Of a DNA stretch of 64,000 nucleotides, positions 25,200-33,603 are shown piece by piece (positions within the stretch are counted from its first letter, which is position 1; each line of letters begins with the position of its first letter). The notes below the pieces were generated by a model. The model made no database searches. It was not told the DNA's origin and worked only from the letters and a program-made list of their open reading frames with translations. A program made the translations under genes and the position numbers. The stretch comes from Methylophilus glucosoxydans (GTDB lineage: Bacteria; Pseudomonadota; Gammaproteobacteria; Burkholderiales; Methylophilaceae). The DNA lies in contig NZ_JBHTJW010000002.1 of the NCBI RefSeq assembly GCF_042676145.1, forward strand, positions 62,001-126,000. The letters are read 5' to 3'.

Positions 25200-26327
25200 A
25201 TGTTTGAATCGAATTCTGTTGGTATCGTTAAAGCGCAAGTTGCGCATTTCACCCGGCCGCTCACGCTTAAAAGCGGCGCCGTGTTGCCACAATACCATCT
25301 TGCTTATGAAACCTATGGTGAACTTAACGCGGCCAAAAGCAATGCCGTGTTGATTTGCCACGCCCTGTCTGGCAACCATCATGTGGCTGGCCGTTATACG
25401 CCAGAAGATAAATATCCTGGCTGGTGGGATAACCTGGTGGGCCCAGGCAAACCGCTGGATACCAACAAGTTTTTTGTGATCGGGTTGAATAACCTGGGCG
25501 GCTGTCATGGCAGTAGCGGCCCATCCAGCGTGGATCCGCTGACAGACAAGCCTTATAGCGCTACTTTTCCGGTCGTGACCGTAGAAGACTGGGTAGAGTC
25601 ACAAGCGCGACTGTTAGATTACCTGGGCATTGACCAACTGGCGGCGGTGATTGGCGGCAGTCTGGGGGGCATGCAAGCGCTGCACTGGAACATTGTATAT
25701 CCCGAGCGTGTGCGGCATGCTTTTGTGATCGCCTCTGCACCCAACCTGACCGCACAGAACATGGCGTTTAACGAAGTGGCACGCCAGGCGATTATCACTG
25801 ACCCCGAGTTTTTTGACGGCGATTATTACAACCATGGCACCGTGCCTCGCCGTGGCTTGCGCATTGCCCGCATGCTGGGTCATATCACCTATCTGTCAGA
25901 CGATGCCATGGGTGAAAAATTTGGCCGCAAACTGCGTCATGGCGATGTGAAGTACAGCTTTGATGTCGAGTTTGAAATGGAGTCTTACTTGCGCTATCAA
26001 GGCGACAAGTTTGCCGGCGAATTTGATGCCAACACCTATTTACGCATGACACGCGCGCTGGATTATTTTGATCCGGCGCTGGATTTTGAAGGCAATTTGA
26101 GCAAAGCGCTCAGCCGCGCCAAAGCCAAGTTTGTCGTCATCTCGTTTACCACCGACTGGCGTTTTTCGCCTGCACGTTCGCGCGAGATCGTCCAGGCCTT
26201 GCTGGATAACGCCTTGCCCGTGAAGTATGCCGAGGTCACCTCGGCCCATGGGCATGATGCCTTCTTGATGCCTGATCCGCATTACCATGCCATCATGCGC
26301 GCCTATCTGGAGCAAATCAAAGTATGA
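25200..26327 (+). CDS. metX: Homoserine O-acyltransferase MetX
   Basis: Acylates homoserine in methionine synthesis. It is a 375-aa alpha/beta hydrolase. The nucleophile elbow is IGGSLGGMQALHW, the conserved region HALSGNHHVAGRY precedes it, and the catalytic His lies in SAHGHDAFLMP. Whether it uses acetyl- or succinyl-CoA (MetXA or MetXS) cannot be settled by eye. It overlaps metW by 4 nt (ATGA), the common proteobacterial pair. The ATG at 25200 matches the family N-terminus (MFESNSVGIVKAQ). Confidence 0.95.
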   Translation: MFESNSVGIVKAQVAHFTRPLTLKSGAVLPQYHLAYETYGELNAAKSNAVLICHALSGNHHVAGRYTPEDKYPGWWDNLVGPGKPLDTNKFFVIGLNNLGGCHGSSGPSSVDPLTDKPYSATFPVVTVEDWVESQARLLDYLGIDQLAAVIGGSLGGMQALHWNIVYPERVRHAFVIASAPNLTAQNMAFNEVARQAIITDPEFFDGDYYNHGTVPRRGLRIARMLGHITYLSDDAMGEKFGRKLRHGDVKYSFDVEFEMESYLRYQGDKFAGEFDANTYLRMTRALDYFDPALDFEGNLSKALSRAKAKFVVISFTTDWRFSPARSREIVQALLDNALPVKYAEVTSAHGHDAFLMPDPHYHAIMRAYLEQIKV

Positions 26328-26929
26328 CGAATGTAAATATTACCAATGTTCGCCCAGACTTTGCATTAATTACAAAATGGGTGCAAATGAAAGCCAAAGT
26401 GCTGGATTTGGGTTGCGCAGATGGCACGCTGCTCACGCACTTGCATCAAACACTAGGCATTACAGGCTACGGTATTGAAAAAGACGATGCCAATTGGCTG
26501 GCGGCATTAAAAAATGGCGTGGATGTGATTCAAATGAACCTCGAAGAAGGCCTGTCCGGCTTTGAAGACCAGTCGTTTGATACAGTCATTTTGTCGCAAA
26601 CCTTGCAGGCCATGCACAATACTGAAAGCATCGTGCATGAAATGCTGCGGGTAGGGCGCGAAATCATCGTCACCTTCCCCAATTTTGGCTATTGGCGCAA
26701 CCGCCTGCAAATCACGCTGGGCAACATGCCGGTCTCCAAAAGCCTGCCCTATCAATGGTACGACACACCCAACGTGCACCTATGCACCATCCACGATTTT
26801 GACCACTTTTGCCGCCAGCACGACATTCAAGTGATTGAGCGCAAGGTAATTACCGACGGCCAGGATATCCACGTCTTGCCCAATCTGCTGGGCAACCTGG
26901 CCATGTACCGCCTAAAACGCGCTGCCTGA
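26324..26929 (+). CDS. metW: Methionine biosynthesis protein MetW
   Basis: A 201-aa methyltransferase-fold protein required with MetX for full homoserine acylation in some bacteria. The SAM-fold motif is VLDLGCADGTLLTHL, followed by DTVILSQTLQAMHN, and VTFPNFGYWRNRLQI with FPNFG is the MetW hallmark. Translationally coupled to metX by a 4-nt overlap. It converges on the sigma-54 regulator gene. Confidence 0.95.
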   Translation: MTNVNITNVRPDFALITKWVQMKAKVLDLGCADGTLLTHLHQTLGITGYGIEKDDANWLAALKNGVDVIQMNLEEGLSGFEDQSFDTVILSQTLQAMHNTESIVHEMLRVGREIIVTFPNFGYWRNRLQITLGNMPVSKSLPYQWYDTPNVHLCTIHDFDHFCRQHDIQVIERKVITDGQDIHVLPNLLGNLAMYRLKRAA

Positions 26930-26948
26930 CAACATCAAGCCAGCTATT

Positions 26949-28862
26949 TCAAGAAAGATTGAGCGCTTTTAAGCGCCGGTAAAGCGTATTTCTGCTTAAC
27001 CCCAGCTGACGGGACACCGCTGAAATATTGCCGCCATGTTGCAACATGGCTTGCCGGATCGCTTCATCATTTTGCACTTTCAGACTGGCCGCTGGCAACG
27101 CGGTCATGCCAACCGCAGACGGTTCAGCATCTGCTTTTTTGGCATGCATTTCATCCAGAAAATCCTGCATCAAATGCTGGCGACCAATCACGCCGCCATC
27201 CGCCAATGCCACGGCCGTGCGCAGTACATTATGCAACTGGCGTACATTGCCCGGCCAAGGGTGGTCATTAAACAGCGCCACCACCTCTTCACTCAAGGTG
27301 GCTTGCGGCGCCTGTTCAATTTGCAGAATGACCTGAATCAACCTTGCCATATCCAGCCGCTCCCGCAGCGCAGGCAATTGCACACTGAGGCCATTGATGC
27401 GGTAATACAAATCACTGCGGAACTCGCCTGCAGCCACTTTATCTTTCAACTTCTGATTCGTCGCGCTGAGCAGCATAAAGTTGACCGGGATAGACTTGCT
27501 GCCGCCCAACGGCGCCACACTGCGCTCTTGCAAGACGCGCAACAAGCGCGCTTGCAGTGACAATGGCATATCGCCAATCTCATCCAGAAACAAGGTGCCG
27601 CCATCCGCTTGCTGAATTTTGCCAAGATTGCCTTTACGCTTGGCCCCTGTATAGGCGCCTTCTTCGTAGCCAAACAGTTCGGCTTCAATCAGCCCTTCTG
27701 GCAAGGCCGCACAGTTGACGGCAATAAACGGCTTGTGGCGGCGCGCACTGGCATCGTGAATCGCGCGTGAAAATAATTCTTTACCGGCCCCGGTCTCGCC
27801 GAGGATCAGTACAGGAATGTCCTTATCCAGCACCTGCTTGACCTGAGTGATGGCCAGCTTGAATTGCGGGTCGCCACTGTCCAGCAACTCCAGACTGGCG
27901 GCAGACTCTCGCGGCGCCAGCGGCGGCATTTTTTTCGGAGCGGAAGGCGCCTGGCTCGCCGAGGCGCGGGCATATAACCGTGCGCCATTACGCAGATGCA
28001 GTGGAAACAGGACATCGGCATTTAAACCGCGTTGCTTGAACGCGATCCACGACTCGTCAAAAATATCTTCAAATGCAATGCGCCGCGCAGACAGGCTATC
28101 CTGATCCAGCGGCAAACCAAACTGAAACTGACCACTACGGTTGATCGTCTGTAGCTGGCCAGCCGCATCAAACAAAGCCACCCCTTCCCACAAGGTACCA
28201 ATAAATTCTGGCCGCACATGAAAATGCACGGCGATTTCACCCTCTGCGGTGGCATGAAACAGCCGGTTTTCGACCATTTGTGCCGCCATTTTGACCAGGG
28301 CCAGCGTGTGCTGCTGCGGCGCATTAAGGTCGTTGGATACGTCCAGCGTCGCAACCAAATGGTTATTGGCAGCAAAGATCGGCACGGCGGAACAACTGAG
28401 TGAATGATGATAGGCCATGAAGTGCTCAGCCCCCTGCACACTGATGGCCAGGCGCTCTACCAGCGCGGTGCCAATGGCGTTGGTGCCCCGGTGCTCTTCG
28501 CTCCACGACGCGCCAGGCAATAATGAGGCGCGGATCTGATTTTCATCCACACCTTCACCCATGGTGCGCAAAATCACCCCTTCGTTATCGGTCAAAATCA
28601 CCAGGCTACGCGTATGGGCAATTTGCTCACTCAAAGTGATCATTTCCGGTTCGGCTTGCGCCAATAACAGGCGGTTTTTCTCCAGCCGCTGCGCCAATTC
28701 CTGGGCAGTGATAATCTGGTCTTCTGCCGGGGCTTGCTCATCCACGCCTTTGACCATACACCGCCGCCACGAGCGGGCAATCGCTTCGGCAATCGCGCGC
28801 TGATCATCACGCAAGCCAACTTGCGGCAAGGGAGTGGAGGAGGGGGAATACTTGTTGGGCAT
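26949..28862 (-). CDS. Sigma-54-dependent activator of AcoR type
   Basis: Predicted 637-aa enhancer-binding protein. An N-terminal GAF-like sensor domain (GTNAIGTALVERLAISVQGAEHF, DVSNDLNAPQQHT) is followed by the AAA+ domain with Walker A GETGAGKELFSRAIH, Walker B GGTLFLDEIGDMPL, and the sigma-54 contact loop GAYTGA, a Tyr variant of GAFTGA. A Fis-type HTH (NISAVSRQLGLSRNTLYRR) ends it. AcoR-type proteins sense small molecules, e.g. acetoin. I chose ATG 28862 (MPNKYSPS) because the open frame to 29036 would run through a phased binding-site array. It diverges from xoxF, which has a sigma-54 promoter, so xoxF is the probable target. Confidence 0.88.
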   Translation of the reverse strand: MPNKYSPSSTPLPQVGLRDDQRAIAEAIARSWRRCMVKGVDEQAPAEDQIITAQELAQRLEKNRLLLAQAEPEMITLSEQIAHTRSLVILTDNEGVILRTMGEGVDENQIRASLLPGASWSEEHRGTNAIGTALVERLAISVQGAEHFMAYHHSLSCSAVPIFAANNHLVATLDVSNDLNAPQQHTLALVKMAAQMVENRLFHATAEGEIAVHFHVRPEFIGTLWEGVALFDAAGQLQTINRSGQFQFGLPLDQDSLSARRIAFEDIFDESWIAFKQRGLNADVLFPLHLRNGARLYARASASQAPSAPKKMPPLAPRESAASLELLDSGDPQFKLAITQVKQVLDKDIPVLILGETGAGKELFSRAIHDASARRHKPFIAVNCAALPEGLIEAELFGYEEGAYTGAKRKGNLGKIQQADGGTLFLDEIGDMPLSLQARLLRVLQERSVAPLGGSKSIPVNFMLLSATNQKLKDKVAAGEFRSDLYYRINGLSVQLPALRERLDMARLIQVILQIEQAPQATLSEEVVALFNDHPWPGNVRQLHNVLRTAVALADGGVIGRQHLMQDFLDEMHAKKADAEPSAVGMTALPAASLKVQNDEAIRQAMLQHGGNISAVSRQLGLSRNTLYRRLKALNLS

Positions 28863-28870
28863 GGAAAACT

Positions 28871-28922
28871 GAACACCTGTCACATCGGATTGAACAACTG
28901 TACCAGTATGACACAGTTGTGA
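28871..28922. promoter_or_regulatory. Three 21-bp-phased upstream activator sites
   Basis: GAACACCTGT (28871-28880) and GAACAACTGT (28892-28901) are direct repeats, and ACAGTTGTGA (28913-28922) is the inverted form. All three start exactly 21 bp apart, two helical turns, so they face the same side of the DNA. The last two also form a perfect 8-bp inverted repeat, ACAACTGT and ACAGTTGT. They lie 100-155 bp upstream of the sigma-54 promoter of xoxF, a typical enhancer distance, and just upstream of the activator start. Confidence 0.65.
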
Positions 28923-29024
28923 ACAGTACAGGCTATCTTGCACAGAATCTCGAGCATTGATCATACTTTTATAACCTACTGATTTTAATATATTTTTTAA
29001 AAATTTCCAAAACATGATTGCGGT

Positions 29025-29040
29025 TGGCACACGCATTGCA
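29025..29040 (+). promoter_or_regulatory. Sigma-54 (-24/-12) promoter of xoxF
   Basis: TGGCAC-acgca-TTGCA matches the sigma-54 consensus TGGCAC-N5-TTGCW at every defined position. It predicts transcription from about 29051, giving an 80-nt leader before the xoxF start at 29133. The orientation is toward xoxF. Confidence 0.8.
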
Positions 29041-29132
29041 ATGAGTGATCAAGCCGTCACAAAAGAAGCATTTGTTAACGGCGTGTCAACACAACTCATC
29101 CAGCTTCAAAGCAACCATTTTGGAGGTTATTT

Positions 29133-31001
29133 ATGCAACAACGTATCAAGCTTGCCATCAGCGCATTACTGTTAGGCAGCATCAGCACCAGCGTATGGGC
29201 AGATGCTGAACTGGACACTTTAATGAAAGATGACAATCAGTGGGCCATGCAGCGTAAAGACTACGCAAATCAGGGCTATAGCCGCTTGTCACAAATCAAC
29301 AAAGGTAATGTCAAACAATTGAAAATGGCCTGGTCGTTTGCCACTGGTGTGAACCGCGGTCACGAAGGTGCACCGCTGGTCATCGGCAATACCATGTTTA
29401 TCCACACCGCATTCCCTAACAACGTGTATGCGCTGGACCTGAACGATGACCAGAAAATTCTGTGGTCTTATTTCCCTAAACAAAGCCCGGATGTGCAATC
29501 CGTCATGTGTTGCGACAACGTGAACAAAGGCTTGGGCTACGGTGACGGCAAGATTCTGCTGCAACAGAATAATGGCGTACTGGTCGCGCTGGATGCAAAA
29601 ACAGGGGCCAAGGTTTGGGAAGTAACTGTCAACGACCCAAGAACAGGCGCGGCCAACACCAACGCTCCACACGTGTTTAAAGATAAAGTAATCACTGGCT
29701 GTTCAGGCGGTGAATTCGGTGTACGTTGCCATATCAGTGCTTACAACATCAAAGATGGCAGCCTGATCTGGAAAGCCTACAGCACCGGTCCAGACAGCGA
29801 AGTGATGATTGGACCAGACTTCAACAAGGAAAACCCACACTACAGCGCACTGTCTCTCTACGAAGACGTGAATGGCGGTAACAAAATGGGTGGTTCCTTC
29901 AAGAATCTGGACAAAGCACAACTGAAATTTCCAGAAGCCAACCTGGGTGTACGCACCTGGCTCAAACCACAACAGCAGAAAGATGGCTGGCAAAATGGCG
30001 GCGGCCCAACATGGGGTTGGTATTCTTATGATCCAAAATTGAACCTGATGTACTACGGCAGCGGTAACCCAGGTACCTGGAACCCAGACGTACGTCCAGG
30101 CGACAACAAATGGTCGATGACGATTTTTGCCCGTGACCTTGATACCGGCTTGGCACGCTGGGGCTACCAGATGACGCCACACGACGAGTGGGATTATGAC
30201 GGCATGAACGAAATCGTGTTGTGGGAAGCAAACGGCAAGCAATTGGCCACCCACTTTGACCGTAACGGTTTTGGCTATACCTTTGACCGTACCAACGGCA
30301 CGCTGCTGGTCGCTGAAAAAATGCACCCGTTCGTCAACTGGGCAACCAAGATTGATCTGAAAACCGGTATTCCGGTCAAGGATCCAAAATACTCTACGCA
30401 CCAGGATTACAACGCAAAAGGCGTTTGCCCTTCTGCACTGGGTGTTAAAGACGAACAACCGTCCGCGTTTTCACCGAAAACCAAAACGTTCTATGTCCCG
30501 CTTAACCACGTGTGCATGACCTATGAGCCAGTTGAATCGAAATATGTGGCCGGTCAACCTTGGGTAGGGGCGACATTGACCATGTTTGCCGGTCCAGACG
30601 GCGTGATGGGTGGCTTTATGGCTTGGGATGGCCTCAAAGGCAAAGCTCAGTGGTACAACAAGGAGAAATTCTCTGCTTGGGGTGGCGCACTGGTCACCGC
30701 GTCTGATCTGGTCTTCTACGGTACGCTGGACCGTTGGGTGAAAGCACTGGATGCCAAAACCGGTAAAGAACTGTGGAAATTCCAAGTAGGTTCCGGCGTG
30801 GTCGGCAACATGATCACCTACGGTCACAAAGGCAAACAATACGTCGGCGTACTGTCTGGCATTGGTGGTTGGGCGGCCGTGGCGATGAACCTGGGCTTGA
30901 CCAATGATACCGATGGCTTGGGTGCTGCCGGTGGTTACAAGGAACTGACTAAATACAACGCCGCACCTGGTGGTGGCGCCATGAATGTATTCAGCTTATA
31001 A
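29133..31001 (+). CDS. xoxF: XoxF-type PQQ methanol dehydrogenase
   Basis: Periplasmic quinoprotein that oxidises methanol to formaldehyde and passes electrons to a cytochrome c. It is 622 aa: a signal peptide (1-23, ending VWA), then an eight-bladed propeller with repeated Trp motifs. The adjacent disulfide cysteines are 126-127 (VMCCDNVNKG). The catalytic Asp354 and Asp356 lie in TPHDEWDYDGMNE. The second Asp is replaced by Ala in the calcium enzyme MxaF, so this is the lanthanide-dependent XoxF type. The length and family suggest clade XoxF4, as inference. GGAGG lies 6 nt before the ATG. A sigma-54 promoter lies upstream. Confidence 0.93.
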   Translation: MQQRIKLAISALLLGSISTSVWADAELDTLMKDDNQWAMQRKDYANQGYSRLSQINKGNVKQLKMAWSFATGVNRGHEGAPLVIGNTMFIHTAFPNNVYALDLNDDQKILWSYFPKQSPDVQSVMCCDNVNKGLGYGDGKILLQQNNGVLVALDAKTGAKVWEVTVNDPRTGAANTNAPHVFKDKVITGCSGGEFGVRCHISAYNIKDGSLIWKAYSTGPDSEVMIGPDFNKENPHYSALSLYEDVNGGNKMGGSFKNLDKAQLKFPEANLGVRTWLKPQQQKDGWQNGGGPTWGWYSYDPKLNLMYYGSGNPGTWNPDVRPGDNKWSMTIFARDLDTGLARWGYQMTPHDEWDYDGMNEIVLWEANGKQLATHFDRNGFGYTFDRTNGTLLVAEKMHPFVNWATKIDLKTGIPVKDPKYSTHQDYNAKGVCPSALGVKDEQPSAFSPKTKTFYVPLNHVCMTYEPVESKYVAGQPWVGATLTMFAGPDGVMGGFMAWDGLKGKAQWYNKEKFSAWGGALVTASDLVFYGTLDRWVKALDAKTGKELWKFQVGSGVVGNMITYGHKGKQYVGVLSGIGGWAAVAMNLGLTNDTDGLGAAGGYKELTKYNAAPGGGAMNVFSL

Positions 31002-31014
31002 GAGAGGAAGTCGC

Positions 31015-31335
31015 ATGCAATTGTTTAACCAAACCTTGCTCGCCACGGCCTTGCTGGCTGCCACAGCCTCTGCCATTGCAGGGAGTGGCGCCGAGGCCTT
31101 GGCTCAAAAAAGCGGCTGCTTGCTTTGCCATGGCATCGACAAAAAAGTCGTTGGCCCGGCTTACAAAGAAGTCGCCGCCAAATACAAAGGTGATAAAACC
31201 GCTGAAGCCAAGCTGATCCAGAAGGTGAAAGCCGGTGGCAGCGGGGTATGGGGTGAAATGCCTATGCCACCGAACAGCCCACAAGTGAAGGACGAAGATA
31301 TCAAGACCATCGTCCAGTGGGTGTTGAGTTTGTAG
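31015..31335 (+). CDS. Class I cytochrome c, likely electron acceptor of XoxF
   Basis: Predicted 106-aa periplasmic cytochrome c. After a signal peptide (about 1-22, ending AIA) the haem site is CLLCH at 35-39, and a Met axial ligand lies in GEMPMPP (Met82 or 84). It starts 13 nt after xoxF, so the two are co-transcribed. It resembles the small c551/c5 class rather than the larger cytochrome cL (XoxG) typical beside methanol dehydrogenases. I chose ATG 31015 because GAGG precedes it and the signal peptide begins here. Confidence 0.88.
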   Translation: MQLFNQTLLATALLAATASAIAGSGAEALAQKSGCLLCHGIDKKVVGPAYKEVAAKYKGDKTAEAKLIQKVKAGGSGVWGEMPMPPNSPQVKDEDIKTIVQWVLSL

Positions 31336-31436
31336 TTCCCCTGCGAAATAAGGCGTCGGTGGCCTGTGCAATATGGATGATTCACTTGCCCACTGACGTC
31401 CTGTTTCCAACCGTTTTACCATTGATCTCCGAGTGT

Positions 31437-31464
31437 GCCAACCCGCAAGGGTTGGCTTTTTTTT
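31437..31464 (+). terminator. Intrinsic terminator after cytochrome c gene
   Basis: Perfect 8-bp stem GCCAACCC-gcaa-GGGTTGGC followed by eight Ts. It ends the xoxF-cytochrome unit 100 nt after the cytochrome stop and isolates the next gene. Confidence 0.9.
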
Positions 31465-31507
31465 GCCCCAAAATTAGCCAAGCCTTAAAAGCGTTTACAA
31501 TGCGGGC

Positions 31508-32752
31508 ATGACGATCTCGCAAACCCTGTTTACACGCCGCATGCTGATGTGTGTCGCCCTAGGCTTCAGTTCTGGCCTCCCCCTGTATCTTTTGCTGCAA
31601 CTGTTGCCTGCCTGGTTACGTAGCGAAGGCCTCAATCTCAAAACCATCGCCGCCTTTGCCTTTATGCAACTGCCCTATACCTGGAAGTTTTTGTGGTCGC
31701 CCTTGATGGACCGCTACAGCTTGTTACAAGCGCTGGGCCGCCGCCGCAGCTGGATACTGGGCACTCAATTGGCGCTGCTGGCCAGTATTGTGGGCCTGGG
31801 CATGTTCCATCCGCAGCAAGAAATCAGCATGGTCGCCCTGCTTGCCACACTGGTAGCGCTATTTTCGGCCAGTCAGGATATCGTCATTGATGCCTACCGC
31901 CGCGAAACACTGAGCGATGAAGAGCTGGGGTTGGGCAACAGCTTGTATGTCAACGCCTATCGGATTGCTGGCTTGGTCCCTGGCTCGCTGGCCCTGATTC
32001 TGGCAGACCATCTGGCCTGGTCGCAGGTATTTTTGGTCGTTGGCCTGTTTATGCTGCCTGGTATCGGATTTACACTGTGGGCGCAAGAACCCGTGATGGC
32101 CAGCGCGCCCAAAACCTTGCTCGCCTCCGTGATCGAACCTTTCAAGGAATTTATTAATCGCAGCGGCTGGCAGCATGCACTGTGGGTGCTGCTGTTTATC
32201 TTGCTCTACAAGCTGGGCGACAGCATGGCCACCGCACTCGCTACGCCGTTTTATATTGACATGGGCTTCAGCAAAACCGATATCGGCGCCATTGCCAAAG
32301 GCAGCGGCCTGGTCATGCAAATCGCCGGTGCCTTCGTTGGCGGCATCTGGATGCTGAAATTGGGTATTAACCGCGGTTTATGGATCTTTGGAGTCGTGCA
32401 GGCACTCTCCATCCTGGGGTTCGCCTGGCTCGCGGGCAGCGGCCCCTTTACCGAGATCGGTGCCCCGGAACGCAGCATGCTTGCGATTGTGATCGGCTTT
32501 GAAGCCTTTGGCGTTGGCTTGGGCACAGCGGCTTATGTGGCCTACATGGCACGCGAAACCAACCCCGCCTATACCGCAACCCAGCTCGCCTTGTTTACCA
32601 GCCTATCCGCCGTACCGCGCTCGGTTTTTAATGCTCTGACTGGTGGCATGGTGGAGGCACTGGGATGGCAGCAGTTTTTTTATGTGTGCACTTTGCTGGC
32701 AATCCCGGGGATGTTGCTGTTGTTTAAGGTAGCTCCTTGGCGGGAAAAATAG
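31508..32752 (+). CDS. ampG: AmpG-like MFS transporter
   Basis: Inner-membrane permease of 414 aa with about 12 helices. The N-terminal region GFSSGLPLYLLLQLLPAWLRS and WKFLWSPLMDRYS fits the AmpG family, which imports GlcNAc-anhydromuropeptides for murein recycling. Mpl, which recycles murein tripeptide, lies 7 kb away. Transporter substrate assignment from sequence is moderately secure. The next 850 bp hold no gene. Confidence 0.85.
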   Translation: MTISQTLFTRRMLMCVALGFSSGLPLYLLLQLLPAWLRSEGLNLKTIAAFAFMQLPYTWKFLWSPLMDRYSLLQALGRRRSWILGTQLALLASIVGLGMFHPQQEISMVALLATLVALFSASQDIVIDAYRRETLSDEELGLGNSLYVNAYRIAGLVPGSLALILADHLAWSQVFLVVGLFMLPGIGFTLWAQEPVMASAPKTLLASVIEPFKEFINRSGWQHALWVLLFILLYKLGDSMATALATPFYIDMGFSKTDIGAIAKGSGLVMQIAGAFVGGIWMLKLGINRGLWIFGVVQALSILGFAWLAGSGPFTEIGAPERSMLAIVIGFEAFGVGLGTAAYVAYMARETNPAYTATQLALFTSLSAVPRSVFNALTGGMVEALGWQQFFYVCTLLAIPGMLLLFKVAPWREK

Positions 32753-32864
32753 GTTTCTCGCAGACAAATATGTTTCTTTTCGACTCTTGACGAGTTACTT
32801 TTCTTTGCTTGCACAGGCTGTGATTTACTTTTGAGTGCGCTTTGGGATTTTGGAAGGGTCTATT

Positions 32865-33090
32865 TCGCCTTTAGGCGACCATTCTTTCTTATGCTTGTCC
32901 ATAAGAAAGAAGGCAAAGAACAAGACACCCTAGCTTCCGCTTCATTCCTGCGTTGCTCGCCAAAACAAGCGGTCACGAAACTCGACCTGGCAGCTCACAA
33001 AATACGTGAGCTGCTGCGGGACTCGAACAGTCGCTCCCTTCTCCCTTGTTTTGGCTGCGCTACTCGGCGCGGCAGATAGGGGCCCAAAAA
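32865..33090 (+). repeat. Dispersed repeat, copy A
   Basis: Begins with the hairpin TCGCCT-tt-AGGCGA (32865-32878), then a 12-bp perfect hairpin (32882-32911, arm TTCTTTCTTATG), then the 18-bp block AAGCGGTCACGAAACTCG at 32967-32984, and a cagctcac/gtgagctg stem at 32991-33013. The same features occur in reverse order in copy B. Confidence 0.7.
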
Positions 33091-33199
33091 CCACTGAGCG
33101 CCACACGTAGTGCATTAAAGGAAGAATTAGAGTTTTTGAACGGTCCAAATTTCAATAGTGTGAGTTTGGCAAGATGAATCCCATTCCATCACGCTGAGT

Positions 33200-33480
33200 A
33201 GCGGAGGCGAAGTGGGGGATGTCGGCCATCGGCTGTTTGAGTTCCGCAACAGCTCACGTTTTGTGTGAGCTGTCAGGGCGAGTTTCGTGACCGCTTACTT
33301 TGTTGATAACTAAGACTGCGAAGCAGTCTGTTACGGCGTAGGCTAACTTGCGCAGCAATGTTAAGCGTAGCGGCCGTAGCCAACAACGCAAGGAAGCCAA
33401 AGGCCGTGATGGCTGGGTGCCCTCTTCTTTGGTTACTTTCTGTGGGGCAAGCAACAGAAAGTAACTCGCCTAGAGGCGAA
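33200..33480 (-). repeat. Dispersed repeat, copy B, inverted
   Basis: Carries on the minus strand the same elements as copy A: the TCGCCT-ag-AGGCGA hairpin (33466-33479), a 12-bp hairpin with arm GTTACTTTCTGT (33432-33465), the identical 18-bp block (33279-33296), and the cagctcac…gtgagctg stem (33250-33272). It carries about 130 bp between the hairpins and the shared block that copy A lacks. Confidence 0.7.
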
Positions 33481-33603
33481 ACAAACTCTTCATGCATTCG
33501 GCATCATATTAACAAAGTACTCACTAGAGCACTTGGATTCCGACCTACGTCAGAATGACAGAACGCACTATCCCAGCAAGCTAAAAAGAACAACCTTGCT
33601 TAC

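Larger units (their letters stand above)
32753..33603. other. 850-bp gene-free region made of repeats
   Basis: Between the transporter and xthA, I see no coding gene. The short open frames here (e.g. 32831-33079 and 33254-33558) fall on the repeat and have no SD or family. The stretch is mainly two inverted copies of a dispersed repeat, listed separately, plus an ending segment with a small palindrome-like GGATTCCGAC…AGAATGACA at about 33537-33560. Confidence 0.7.

Noticed and set aside
32831..33558. Short frames in the 850-bp gap
   Set aside because: They coincide with the inverted dispersed repeat and have no SD. Similar spurious frames are often annotated on such repeats.
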